Below are positions 1 to 10,105 of a stretch of 24,521 nucleotides of DNA, piece by piece (positions within the stretch are counted from its first letter, which is position 1; each line of letters starts with the position of its first letter). Source of the DNA: Zopfochytrium polystomum (taxonomy: Eukaryota; Chytridiomycota; Chytridiomycetes; Chytridiales; Chytridiaceae); assembly GCA_025765615.1 (NCBI GenBank), contig JAIVFJ010000560.1, positions 1 to 24,521 of the forward strand, written 5' to 3'. Below the pieces are notes generated by a model. The model was not told the DNA's origin, ran no database searches, and saw nothing but the letters and a program-made list of their open reading frames with translations. The translations under genes and the position numbers were made by a program.

Positions 1-61
1 CCGTCTCCCCAACCCCCACACACAGTCACGCAGACAGACAGACAGAGGGAGAAAGAGATAT

Positions 62-106
<45 letters not shown>

Positions 107-281
107 GAAACAAAACAGGTGGCCGCAAAGGCAGGCAGACAGGCAGACAGGCAATCGCCCCCAGAACCTTTCTCATATAAATACAATGGGTGGCGACCAA
201 TTTTTATTGAAGCACCCATCCAACCAACCAATCAACCAAACCAAACCAAACCAAACCCACCCAACCCCAACCATCAACACC
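1..281 (+). promoter_or_regulatory. Promoter and 5' leader of the first superoxide dismutase gene
   Basis: No coding region is supported here. A TATA-like TATAAATA lies at 176-183, about 100 nt before the SOD start codon. Upstream are CAGACAGACAGACAG-type repeats (about 30-45 and 132-151) and a GA tract. The leader at about 220-275 is a run of CCAA/CCAAA repeats ending in CAACACC just before the ATG. Assigning these as core promoter parts is inference from position. Confidence 0.45.
65..98. repeat. (GA)17 microsatellite
   Basis: An uninterrupted GA dinucleotide tract in the promoter of the first SOD gene. Similar purine/pyrimidine tracts lie upstream of the EXORDIUM-LRR gene (CT) and within the nitrite reductase upstream region (GT). 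Confidence 0.95.
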
Positions 282-1181
282 ATGACCTTTGTCCTCCCGC
301 CGCTGCCGTACTCGCTCGACGCGCTCGCGCCGCACCTCAGCGCCGAGACGCTCGACTTCCACTACAACAAGCACCACGCGTCCTACGTCGCCAAGCTCAA
401 CTCGATCGCCGCGGCCAACCCGGCCGTCGCCGCCCAAACCCTCGACGCCATCGTCAAGGGCGGCCCTTCCCCCGCCTCCCCGCCGGCACGTACAACTCGG
501 CCGCGCAGACCTGGAACCACACGTTCTACTGGCACTCGCTGGCCCCCAACCCGTCTGGCGAGGCCCGCAAGCCGTCGGAGAAGCTCCAGGCGCTGATTGT
601 GAAGAGCTTTGGCTCGTACGACGCGTTCAAGCAAAAGTTTTCTGACGCTGCTGCGCGGGACACTTTGGAAGCGGGTGGGCGTGGTTGGTCCAGGACAAGG
701 CGTCGGGCTTGCTCAAGATTGTGGACACGCACGATGCCGTGTCGGCTGCGTCTGGTAAGGGGTGGTGTTCTTTTGCGTGTGTGTGTGTGTTGAGGGGGCG
801 TGGCAGATGCATGGAAGGGCGATTGCCATCTTCTTCCCATCTTCTTGTTGAACGCGCGTCATGAGACTTCCTGCTCACTCGCACACCCATCGTAAAAACC
901 ATCCCTCACCATCGCAGACGCATCCATCACCCCCGTCCTGACCTGTGACGTCTGGGAGCACGCCTACTACATCGACTTCCGCAACGCTCGCCCCAAGTAC
1001 ATTGAGAGTGAGTGGCCGTGCTCCTTTTTTGACGCCACTCTTGGTCTCGGAAGTCCGAGCCAACGATTTCTAATCCCTTCTTCCGCCTTGTCAAATCACG
1101 CCGTTGCCGAAACAATCTTCACAAATAGCCTGGTGGAAGCTCGTTAACTGGCAGTTTGCCGAGAGCAACGTCAAGTTCTAA
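282..1181 (+). CDS. Fe/Mn superoxide dismutase, Fe-type, copy 1 (three exons, two apparent frameshifts)
   Basis: Converts superoxide to oxygen and hydrogen peroxide. Exons are 282-754, 918-1007 and 1129-1181; introns start GTAAGG and GTGAGT and end CAG/TAG. Signature blocks appear in order: [14 protein letters not shown] at the N terminus, [10 protein letters not shown] with the first metal His, [39 protein letters not shown] with the Asp and His ligands, and WWKLVNW at the C terminus. AAQ.WNHTFYW and the FGSGWAWLV region resemble bacterial and protist Fe-SODs rather than mitochondrial Mn-SODs. No obvious mitochondrial presequence, so the product is probably cytosolic. Two one-base deletions are needed to explain the frame, near 463-478 and near 652-656; restoring them gives about 205 aa, near family size. 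Tail to tail with copy 2. Either a live gene with assembly indels or a recent pseudogene. Confidence 0.85.
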
Positions 1182-1866
1182 GCCTTGGCGACCTTCGAGG
1201 AGAAGCCACGGTGTTCCATATAAATATGGACCGGTAGTATCTCACGCTTACCAAGCTCCCCAAACAAAAAAAAAAAAAAAAAATCAACACATAACCCTTC
1301 CCTTCTCGTTTACTTGTTCCAATTCGCATTCAGTGTGTACTACTTTTTTCTCTCGATGCGCTCCACCTCTCCCCTTCCTCCTTTCCTTTTCTTGGGAATC
1401 CCGTTCTTATGGTTTGCATCAGTCCCTCGGTTTGCACGCCCAGCCCCTCGAACGTACGAGAAATAAACGTACCCGCTTCGTGCCCCGCCCACTTCTGCCC
1501 ACTTTTGAGATGCCAGAGATGCCAGAGCTGTTTGGTGAAACAGCAATGTCGGGAATAGGAACGAATCGGCCGTTCACGGGTCGTCTCGCTGGGCTGTGCC
1601 ACAAACTGTGGCGCCGTCGCAGCTCGCCCACCCGAATCCAATGCGATCTAATAAAAAGGTTGGCAAAGCTTCAGGTTTTTCGAATGCGTTCGAAACTGTT
1701 TATTTTGCAACGGAAACAGGCCGTTGTCCGGACCCAACTGAGGAACACTGGAAAGACCATGTGGGGAGGCCAAGGGGCACAGAATAGACAAAACGGGAAC
1801 GAGCTGTGGGCCAATAGCATAACGGGCGGTTGGACGCGACGCTTTTATTTTTATGCGTGGTCGGGT
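1182..1866. other. Intergenic spacer between convergent SOD genes
   Basis: Holds the 3' flanks of both SOD genes. It contains an A-rich run at about 1266-1283 and a TATA-like CATATAAATATGG near 1218, but no supported gene. Open frames across it have simple-sequence translations (polyLys from the A-run) and no domain. The two 3' flanks do not resemble each other, so the inverted duplication stops at or near the stop codons. Confidence 0.6.
1844..1849 (-). terminator. AATAAA-type polyadenylation signal of SOD copy 2
   Basis: On the minus strand AATAAA lies about 18 nt after the TGA stop of SOD copy 2. The assignment rests on sequence and position only. Confidence 0.45.
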
Positions 1867-2835
1867 TCAGAACTTGACGTTGCTCTCGGCAAACTGCCAG
1901 TTAACGAGCTTCCACCAGGCTAGGTTGTGTGAATTTCGGGGTGGTGGTTTGTTTTTTTTTAGCACGTTTTGCAGAAAGTGTTGTTGATCAATATCGTGCA
2001 ATGGAGATGTGTGGTGGGGGGGTGGCGTGCTTTGACAAGGTTGTGGAACGGATTGGAAATCCGTTCATGTTGCGCCACCGAAGGGGGACTTTTACTCACT
2101 CTCGATGTACTTGGGGCGGGCGTTGCGGAAGTCGATGTAGTAGGCGTGCTCCCAGACGTCACAGGTCAGGACGGGGGTGATGGTTGCGTCTGCGATGGAG
2201 AGGGATGAGGGGGACGGTTAGTGAGATGAACGTGCAGGTAAGCAGGATGTCTCATGACGCGCGTCAGATAGGATGGCCTTTGCCCATCTCTTGCATCTGC
2301 GGCCCTCCCCTCACACACACACGCACACGCACTAGCAAAAGAAAGCCACATCCCCTTACCAGACGCAGCCGACACGGCATCGTGCGTGTCCACAATCTTG
2401 AGCAAGCCCGACGCCTTGTCCCTGGACCAACCACGCCCACCCGCTTCCAAGTTGTCCTGCGGCAGTGTCAGAAAAACTTTTGCTTGAACGCGTCGTACGA
2501 GCCAAAGCTCTTCACAATCAGCGCCTCGAGCTTCTCCGACGGCTTGCGGGCTTCGCCGGACGGGTTGGGGGCCAGCGAGTGCCAGTAGAACGTGTGGTTC
2601 CAGGTCTGCGCGGCCGAGTTGTAGGTGCCGGCGGGGGAGAGCGGTGGAAGGGCCGCCCTTGACGATGGCGTCGAGGGTCTGGGCGGCGACGGCCGGGTTG
2701 GCCGCGGCGATCGAGTTGAGCTTGGCGACGTAGGACGCGTGGTGCTTGTTGTAGTGGAAGTCGAGCGTCTCGGCGCTGAGGTGCGGCGCGGAGCGCGTCG
2801 AGCGAGTACGGCAGCGGCGGGAGGACAAAGGTCAT
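1867..2835 (-). CDS. Fe/Mn superoxide dismutase, Fe-type, copy 2 (three exons, four apparent frameshifts)
   Basis: An inverted paralogue of copy 1 with the same intron positions. Exons on the minus strand are 2835-2360, 2189-2100 and 1919-1867, ending in TGA rather than TAA. It carries the same blocks: [10 protein letters not shown], the NHTFYW region (out of frame as read), [20 protein letters not shown] and WWKLVNW. Relative to a coherent reading it has four extra single bases: near 2789-2792, near 2630-2645, in the A5 run at 2472-2476 and in CCC at 2420-2422. Removing them gives about 204 aa. Exons 2 and 3 are nearly identical to copy 1 while the introns have clearly diverged (intron 2 is 180 nt against 121 nt). 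The 5' flanks differ completely, so the copies may be regulated differently. An undisrupted reading is possible only after correction, so pseudogene status is open. Confidence 0.8.
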
Positions 2836-4025
2836 GATGGTCTTATTGCTTTTTGAGTTTGTGTGTGGCTCTGCTTTTTCTTGTTCTTTTCCTCCTGTGG
2901 GCATTTTCAGTGACAGCGACCGTCCCAACTTGGATGCTTTTTCACAAGCAAAAGGCAAAAGGAGGGCTGTCCTCAATTGACCTGCGAAGGCTTATGAAAA
3001 TGAAAATATCGACTGCATTCCAACGGCTCGCGGCCAAAGAACGCTGCAGAACCCTTTCCGCTGCCCACCGTGCTCCATCCAACCAATGTTTCAACGAACC
3101 AAGGCGCTGTCCACTCACTCGATGGTTGTTCCCTTCATCCTTTTCGTTCTTTGCAGGGTGTCAGTCGAATTGCGAGAAAGAGATGTTTCCGAAGCATTCG
3201 CTTTTTTGGGGGGTGGCGGGCAGCTGCTGCTGTGCTGATGCGGGCGGGGTTTGACTGGGGCGTCTCCCACCTGTGTCCGCGAGTCGAGCGGAAAGGCCGA
3301 CACACGCAAACGGTGGTTCAGTGTGAGTCAGGTCGAGTCGGGGATCGTGAATCGGGATCGTGAATCGGGGAACGCAAAAAGTTGCCGTTTTCTTTTTTGG
3401 TTTGTTTTCTGGAAGCTTTCCAAAAATGGGCCTGGCCGCCGAGGTCCTGCCGACCGTCCTGCCGAAGGTTTGGTTTGATGTGGCACCCTCCCGATTCACA
3501 AGAAACACAACGAAGGCAAAGGACTGCTGCTAGTTTCCTCGGGGCGCTCGGGACGGGCGAGGGTTGTGGCGGAGAGGGCGAGCACAACGAAAGGGGGAGG
3601 GAACACAAGCATCTCTTGTGTCATTCTTGACTCGTTCGCGCAAAGGGCATAAATGCTAGTACTCAACGTGCAGTAGATACTCAAGAACACGAATGTCAAC
3701 GTATGCGCTGAAGGGAGTGAAAAGGAAAATACGTGTGTGCGTGTGTGTGTGTTGGGTGTGAGTACTACTTGGCGGTGGCAGCGCGATCGGTTGCGCAGCG
3801 GGGCTGCTTCGTCATCCATCATCAGACAAAGCCTCCCGCGATCCCGAACAACCAACCAAACCAATCAATCCAGATGAAAGGGGCGCAGACAGGCACCCTG
3901 TGACTCTCCATAATATATCTCACACACTCTCTCTCCCTCTGTATCGCTGGTCTGTCTGTCCGTCTTTCCCTCTCTTATAATTGCGCTCGCCGGCCCCTTT
4001 TCCACCATCTCTTGTGTGCGCCATC
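2836..4025. promoter_or_regulatory. Divergent intergenic region: upstream of SOD copy 2 (minus) and of the F-box gene (plus)
   Basis: No supported gene in about 1.2 kb. The right end is pyrimidine-rich (about 3918-3975), with CTCTCTCTC, CTGTCTGTCCGTC and a TTATAATT element at about 3975-3982, some 45 nt before the F-box ATG; it looks like a core promoter. A 13-bp tandem repeat sits at 3341-3366 and a GT-rich tract at about 3733-3752. Overlapping open frames here have no recognisable domain. Confidence 0.5.
3341..3366. repeat. Tandem 13-bp direct repeat (2 copies)
   Basis: GGGATCGTGAATC occurs twice back to back at 3341-3353 and 3354-3366, followed by GGGG. It lies in the intergenic region between SOD copy 2 and the F-box gene. 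Function unknown. Confidence 0.85.
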
Positions 4026-7000
4026 ATGCCGCCTGAGGACGTGGACCTCGCAACAGGAGCAGCAGCTCCAGCGACGACCGCAGCCAGAGCCGCCGCCGCC
4101 ACCAATACACCCACCACCACAGATTTCCCCACCGCCACAGCCACCCCATTATCTTCATCATTATCTTCATCATCATCGTCATCAGCAACATCAACACGGA
4201 CATCTAGTTCCAACAACGATGCGAACACCAGATCAGCGTTCAGAGGGCTTGCCGATTGCGGACGCACCGGACCAGCACCAAGTATTTCCCATCGCTCAGC
4301 ACTCGCCAACACTCTTTCACAAAACTTGCTCAACCCAAACACATCCACTGCCACTGCCACCATCACACAGTCCTACTCCTGGCCCACCTCGCCCTCTCCA
4401 CCGACAGTTCGCGGACTATTAAGCTGCCAGATCCTTCACGCCATCGCCCAAGGATTTCTGAATTTGATCGATGCGGATCGCGTCGATCCAGGGCTGCTCT
4501 TTGGAGCTGCCCTCCGCCTGCAAAACGTGGGATGCAGCACTCCGCCCGATCCTGTGGAGGCACATTCGTGTGGACCCAATCCACTTTGTTCGATTTGTCG
4601 ACGCGCTCGAGATCGTTGCCTCGCGAGCCGACCTCGAACGGTGGGGCCGTCAGCGGTACAAACGGTTTGCTCGACGGGAAAGAGCCGCCTCGCAGGTCGG
4701 AACGGCGGACAATTCCTTGGAGCGTCCTCCTTCCAAGTTCACGCCTCTGATCCTCCCCGTCGTGACACTATTCGAGAAGTCCGTCCACTTTCGCCCAAAC
4801 GTTCCCGCCCAGCTGCTTTTGGATTCAGTGCGCATCGTCACTCCGATCGGCCCCCCTCGTTTCTCGTTTTCGATACAGAGGACTCACGCTTCCGAGGTGG
4901 CAACGATGCTGCACCATTTACGGGGACTGCAGATCTTTGAGGCTTGCCAAGCCGGGATGTCGGAGCCCGCTCTTGCTGCGATGTGCCGGCTCTCCGAATT
5001 GCGAAAGCTTCTCTTGTCTCGTCCGCAGATCATGGCCATTGTACAGCACGTTCAAACAAACAAGTTTTCTCTCGACGGGCTCGATGAAAGCAGCGGAGAG
5101 GACGGAGAAGGGGGAGCAGTGCGGCGTCGCCGCCCTGGCATTGGATTGTCAGACTGCTCAACCGCCGGAGAAGCTGTGAGCTTGCTCTTTCCGAAACTGG
5201 AGCAAGTTGCATTCCAGTTGCGTCCGATGAACGCACACCATACCGGTCACACTGGTGCCCAGCCGGGTCTTCAACCAGCACACGATAGTTACGCTGTATT
5301 GCCCCACGAGCACGAAGCAAACTTTGTCGTCGAAATTCTGTCGCACTGCCGCTTTTCACTTCGTCACGTCGTGGTGAATCTACGTGGCCATACTCAGGAG
5401 AGTGTAGCAAAGATCTTGGCCGCCCTTCCACCGCAGCTCCGTCTCGTTGACCTGTCCATCCGTATCGCCGATATCCCCGATCTCCCCAGTCCAGCCGAAT
5501 TTGAAAACGTCATGGCGGTTGCTTCAGCACTCTATGCCTCAAAGTATCCAAATGGTGGTACACCGAGTGCCTTTCCTCACAGAGTCCTCGGCCCGGTTCA
5601 GGTTATCATAAGAACGGACGAACAGGGCGTGAATCTGGACATTCCGGAAATCAACGTTGTGGGGGAAGACGAAGACACCGAGGGCGGAGAAGATCGAACG
5701 CGTAACCCTTTTCTTCTCCGCCGACCAACGACGGCTGTAACGGACGCTTTGCGGAGACACCGCTCGCAGCTGCGAGCGGGTTTTGAGGCGCCTCCGTGCG
5801 TGGTTCCCTGGCATGAGTAGCCTTGCGGTTTGGCAGGACGTCCCTGACGAACATGCCGCAGCTGATGTTGGCCTTGGTGGCGGTGGCCTGTGCGACTCCC
5901 ACTTTCTCTCGTGGATTGTTGACGACGCAGTGCCAGATGTTTCGTCGACACACGCACCTGGATCGGGCAGCGGTCTCAAGCACCTCCGCGCAGATTTCGC
6001 TGATACCCTGACGGTGCGAGGATGGCTGGCGTTCTTTCAGGGACGAGGTCAAGATCTCGAAGGACTTTCTGGACACATGGGACTCACTACATTTGAGTCG
6101 ATGATCGAAGCCGTTCGAATTTGCGGGGCACACATGGCGGCCAAACTCCGAACAGACGCCATGGCGGCAGCTTCCGCCGCTTCGCGCAAGGGAAAGACAT
6201 GGGCGTCCTCATTTTTGTCCTCCTCCAGCACGTTATCCGTTCCGGGACGTTCGCCTGCATTTTCAATGGGTGGGCCGCCAGTGCCAGTGCCGCACCCTTT
6301 TGCGATGGGAATGGGCGAGTGGCTGCGCATGGTCGACTTTGATCTGCTTGTCCCTGTTGGCATGCAGTTAAGGCGATGGGAAGATGCTGTCAGCCGATTT
6401 ACGGAGCTGTTGGTCGGGGTCGAGGATCTCGGGTTGGCAATATCATTTGAAGAGAGCTACGACAACGACGAGAGCGAGTGGGAGGGTGGCGAGGCGGAGG
6501 CGGAAGCAACGGAATCGAGTTCGCCGATGCGGCAAAGACGAAGAAGCACCCCTCCCACGTCAGCGATCAATGTCGTCCAGGTCATGGAGTCGATTGGAAT
6601 TTCCAGTGACGTTCCTCGAATCAGCGTTCAGGGCGACGAACGGTTTGGCGAGTTTGGCGAAAGCGACTTTCACCGACAACTGGAGTCGCCGGGTGGGATT
6701 TCAGACACTTCGAGTAATCCAGCGAGCGGGAACGGGGGAGAAACTGACGAGGACCAGTCTGGCTCTGGAAGCAGCAGTAGGAGACGTGCGAGACGCGGAA
6801 GGACGGCACGACGTTCGCGTCGATCGCCTCGCGTACCAACACATCACACCCACGGTGCAATCCCTAGCGCTGGGACTCAAAGCGACGAAGTGGTCTCAAA
6901 CAATTCATTGGTGCGCGGTGACGGGAGCTCAAGCTACCTGGACCCGTCCGCCACAGACGTTTTGAGTACGGAAGTTGGTTATATTATTGGATACACGCAC

Positions 7001-7651
7001 GGTCCCATCGAGCGGAGGCAACGCGAATTTGAGCAGTTGCAGCGTGTCATCGCTGCCGCTAGGCAACCTGAACATGACTCGACACAAGCTAACGCGCGCC
7101 AAAACTCAATGGGCCCACGGACAAACCACCTTCGTATCAACGCCCAGGACCAGCTCGCAGAAGGACACCTTCGAAGCCATCAGCACACGCACCATGACCA
7201 CCACCACGCTCACGCCTTGCACGCCCAAAACCCTCCCACAGTACACCCGCATCACCCAAATCACCGATCCTCCTCTCCCGATGAAGACCCGGACCACAGG
7301 TTCCGCCGACGCTGCCTAACACACCTGCTGCTGTGCATCGCGAGAGCCCAGCGTCTACAGCGAAAGTACTGCGCCGCTTCAGCCCCCGCTTCGGCGACAT
7401 CTTCGCCGCCGCCGGCGCGGCAGTTGCGATGGGTACGCATCACAGACCCGCCGCTGCTCCGCTACTGCCGCGAGACGACGCTGCTTGCGTTCTTTTCGCG
7501 GTTCGGCATGGGCGACATGATCAGAGTGTTCGAGTTCCGCGTGGACGAAGGCGACGTGGCCATGGTGGCGGCGAAGAGAAGGCTTGAGCTGAACGCGGCT
7601 GGGTGTTATGTGAAGTTCACGCCACCGCGGGGTTGGAGATGGCGGTTTTGA
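4026..7651 (+). CDS. Large F-box-like protein with disordered His/Ser/Arg-rich regions
   Basis: I read one gene of about 1207 aa. The ATG at 4026 follows a TATA-like element by about 45 nt. After a low-complexity Ala/Thr/Ser/Pro N terminus, an F-box-like segment appears around 4420-4590: an ILHAIAQGFLNLIDADRVD helix region, then CKTWDAALRPILWRHIRVD, which matches the end of F-box domains. F-box proteins are usually substrate receptors of SCF ubiquitin ligases through Skp1. The middle has leucine-rich segments with short hydrophobic strands but no clear LRR register. The tail has an Arg-rich basic patch (about 6779-6835), a His-rich stretch (about 7180-7260) and a folded-looking C terminus. 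The frame changes twice, in the T run at 4500-4502 and in GGG at 5778-5780; removing one base at each restores a single frame and a length divisible by three. The N-terminal frame before about 4420 is uncertain because a second frame is also open. No intron is needed. Confidence 0.55.
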
Positions 7652-8171
7652 GCGAACGTGCGCCGTTTTTCCTTCTCCACCATTTTTCCACCTTTTTGTA
7701 TGTTTAATGAAGAACGGCTGTTTTATTTTTCAATCCCTTTATTTTAGGTGTAGCGCCGTGCTGCGCTGTCGAGAACTTTTTGATTGCCTTTGCACCTTCA
7801 ATCGCCACTTTGCCCTCTGCTTGCCATTCCCGTCCCTTCATCCGTCTCCGCCCCCTCCCTCGCGAATTCTCAGTTGCTCGTCTCTTTGCTCTCGAAACAC
7901 CCCTTTCCAGCCCATCCCGTTTAGCCGATTCCCCGTATCAGTCCCAGCGGCGCATCCTTGACATATCTCGAGCCACTGCATCTTTACACCCTCACCACCC
8001 TACCTTAGTTCCGAAGTCCACTTATTTTACACACTTCCCCCAAGAAAAAGCAAACTACTGGCGTCCCTATTACCCTTTCAGCTTGTTTCTATAATCATCT
8101 GTGTATTATAAAGCACCAGCTCCCCCCTTGCAAGCCCCACTCCATCTTCCCCTCCTTTCCCCGATCCCCGA

Positions 8172-8202
<31 letters not shown>

Positions 8203-8975
8203 TTTTCCTTTTTTTTCTGGTTTCGCAGGCGCCCGACCATCTCACACTTTTCCTTCGTAGTTTTGTGAAGTATCAAGGCAATTGGCGTTCGTTTGCACAG
8301 TGGTTGGAAGAAAGAAAAAAGAATAAAAGAAGGGGTGTAAAAAAAGGAGGAAGAGAAGAGCGAAAGGTTTTCCAGGGACAGATTTTTTTTTTTCTGAGGT
8401 CGTTTCAAGTGGAAAAGGAGGAAATAGGATGGAGGTTGGATTTGATTAGTATTCCACATTCGCGGATGCCCCAACGGGAGTGTAATTACAAATGTGTGAG
8501 TCTGATAATTGGGCCTACACTGTAGTTCCCCCTCTGCTAGATGCTACAGCTAGATTTGATTGAAGATCTCATAGACGGCGGCAGGGGCAGCGACGACGAT
8601 TGAAGCGATGTGAACGGTACGAAGATGATCCTCGCTGTTGCTGCGGACAAGTGCTATCAACGAAGAAAGGCAAACTTGCACATCACTGTAAAAGTGGTGA
8701 GAAAAGAAAACCTGCTGCAGCTCTTGATGGGTCGTTGCCACCATTGCTGCTCAGTGTCATGAACCATCAGCTGGAGGGAAGAGTGTGGGCGGGGTCTTCA
8801 TTTTTCTTCTTCACCAGGCTTCACCAGGCTTCACCATTTGTTTAAAAGGCGCCTCTCCCTCTTATTCCGCAAAAGTCTCTGAGGTGACTTCATTGTCATG
8901 GATATTGATCTTGCTGGGGTAGCATCAGCAGGCCGCAGACGTTCACCCAACACTCTCCCAACATAGGCTCGTTTT
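7652..8975. other. Intergenic region after the F-box gene
   Basis: No supported gene in about 1.3 kb. The left part is T/C-rich 3' flank. A T27 run lies at 8180-8206 and purine-rich, A/G-only stretches at about 8305-8370. A short tandem repeat lies at 8811-8836. A small plus-strand frame near 8600-8700 contains a Cys/His cluster (CCCGQVLSTKKGKLAHHC) that hints at a zinc-finger remnant, perhaps related to the mobile element next door, but I do not call it a gene. Confidence 0.5.
8811..8836. repeat. Tandem 10-bp repeat (about 2.6 copies)
   Basis: TCACCAGGCT is repeated at 8811-8820 and 8821-8830, then partly as TCACCA. It lies shortly before the hAT-derived region. Confidence 0.85.
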
Positions 8976-9411
8976 GGGGTGTAGTTCAAAAATTTCCAGC
9001 GGGTGGTCCAAATTTTTCTTCAAACCCATTTTTGGGTTCCTCCACGATCCTCAGTTCCAAAATGCGAGCGAAGGGAAAGGAAGGACTCTTTGATCGGGAT
9101 TTGGAACAGCCCTCCTGCAAATTGATTGGCTGGACAAAGTGGTCTTACTGGCAGCCAATCAAAACGTTAACCGCCTGACCAAAAAAATTTGGATTTGCAT
9201 CACTGGTGGAAATGCTCTGACCATGGTTCAATATACATTTTCTGTGGAGCAGTCGCAGCATTTGTGGTTTGGTGGGCAGCTACAAAAAGACCAAAACGAC
9301 AGCGAAACACACACCTCGCAGCAATCACGACTTTGTGACAACCATTTTGCCTGAGAGTCAACCACACCCACAGAAACTCAGATGTGCTTTTATCAAAACG
9401 CAGACAGTCGA

Positions 9412-9421
9412 GCTCTTATAA
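9412..9421 (+). promoter_or_regulatory. TATA-like element upstream of the hAT transposase remnant
   Basis: CTCTTATAAG lies some 75 nt before the start of the open frame that leads into the BED finger. It is the only TATA-like match close upstream. The assignment is positional. Confidence 0.3.
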
Positions 9422-9487
9422 GGGAACCTCTCAGTTCGACTGAGAACAGAGTGTCAGCGTCTGCCGCTGCAAACCACCCAGCCACTA

Positions 9488-10105
9488 GTGTCTTCAGTTG
9501 ATGAGAGCATAATCACAGGCGATGGCCTGCTGACCAGTGATTTCACCACGCTTTGGATTGAAACGGAGCCGGCTCTGCAGCATCCCGCAGTCGGCGAAAT
9601 ATCCAGCAGCACGCTTGTCTCGCTAGCACATGTACGAAGCTCTGCACGACCCACCAAAAGGCGCATTGCTGCATCTGCTCAGGCCCCGTTCGTACGCTCG
9701 TCAATCAGAGAGACAAAGGCCATGGGGCGCCCTCCTAGCGAAGTGTGGAAGCACTTTTCCACCAATCAACTGCCCAGCATGAGGCGGCGCCAACTTGCAT
9801 GCACTGCCAGAAAGTCGTCAAGCACGGAAATAAAGTCAAACGGGTTGAAGACTATTTGCGAAGCTGTGATTCATTCCTTGCAACACTGAAAGATGGACCC
9901 GTTCCCGACTTTATCACGTCCAAACGCTCACGCTTAAATGATGACAGTCAAGAATGTTGTTCCTCCTGCGGTTCTGTGAGCATGACGCTGGACCGGAAGG
10001 AGTTATTTAACCGAAACCTTGTTATGATGATCTTCTCTTCTGGACTTCCATTTCGTTTGGTCGAGAGTCCTTATCTTCGTGATGCAATTAAGTGCCTCCA
10101 ACCAC
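9488..10105 (+). pseudogene. hAT transposase, N-terminal part (BED zinc finger and N-terminal helical region), frameshifted
   Basis: The first frame runs from about 9488 (a GTG; no convincing ATG) to about 9800. It ends with GRPPSEVWKHF, the aromatic start of a BED finger. The finger continues one frame away with CMHCQKVVKHGNKVKR and YLRSC, so a one-base shift lies near 9795. The second frame continues through NRNLVMMIFSSGLPFRLVES and PYLRDAIKCLQP, which matches the conserved sglPF.lVE.p.fr segment before the catalytic core of hAT transposases. The match stops at about 10105, where coiled-coil sequence in another frame takes over. The rest of the transposase resumes near 11190. hAT transposases cut and paste DNA in the nucleus using an RNase H-like core. 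Confidence 0.75.

Noticed and set aside
1156..1923. 255-codon plus-strand open frame between the SOD genes
   Set aside because: It overlaps SOD exon 3 at both ends, includes polyLys from an A-run and shows no domain or intron logic; better explained as spacer.
1..2900. SOD pair as a hairpin (palindromic read) assembly artefact
   Set aside because: The two arms differ in introns, stop codons, 5' and 3' flanks and indels, which a copied read would not show.
5783..7651. Second, separate gene downstream of the F-box frame
   Set aside because: No ATG at its start, and removing one G at 5778-5780 joins it smoothly to the upstream frame; no promoter-like gap.
7707..8094. Overlapping Ser/Pro/Leu/Phe-rich frames after the F-box gene
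   Set aside because: Composition follows T/C-rich 3' flank; no motif, no conserved start.
8550..8744. Minus-strand 64-codon frame and plus-strand Cys/His-containing frame at 8600-8845
   Set aside because: Both short and overlapping each other. The Cys/His cluster is suggestive of a zinc finger, but there is too little to call a gene.
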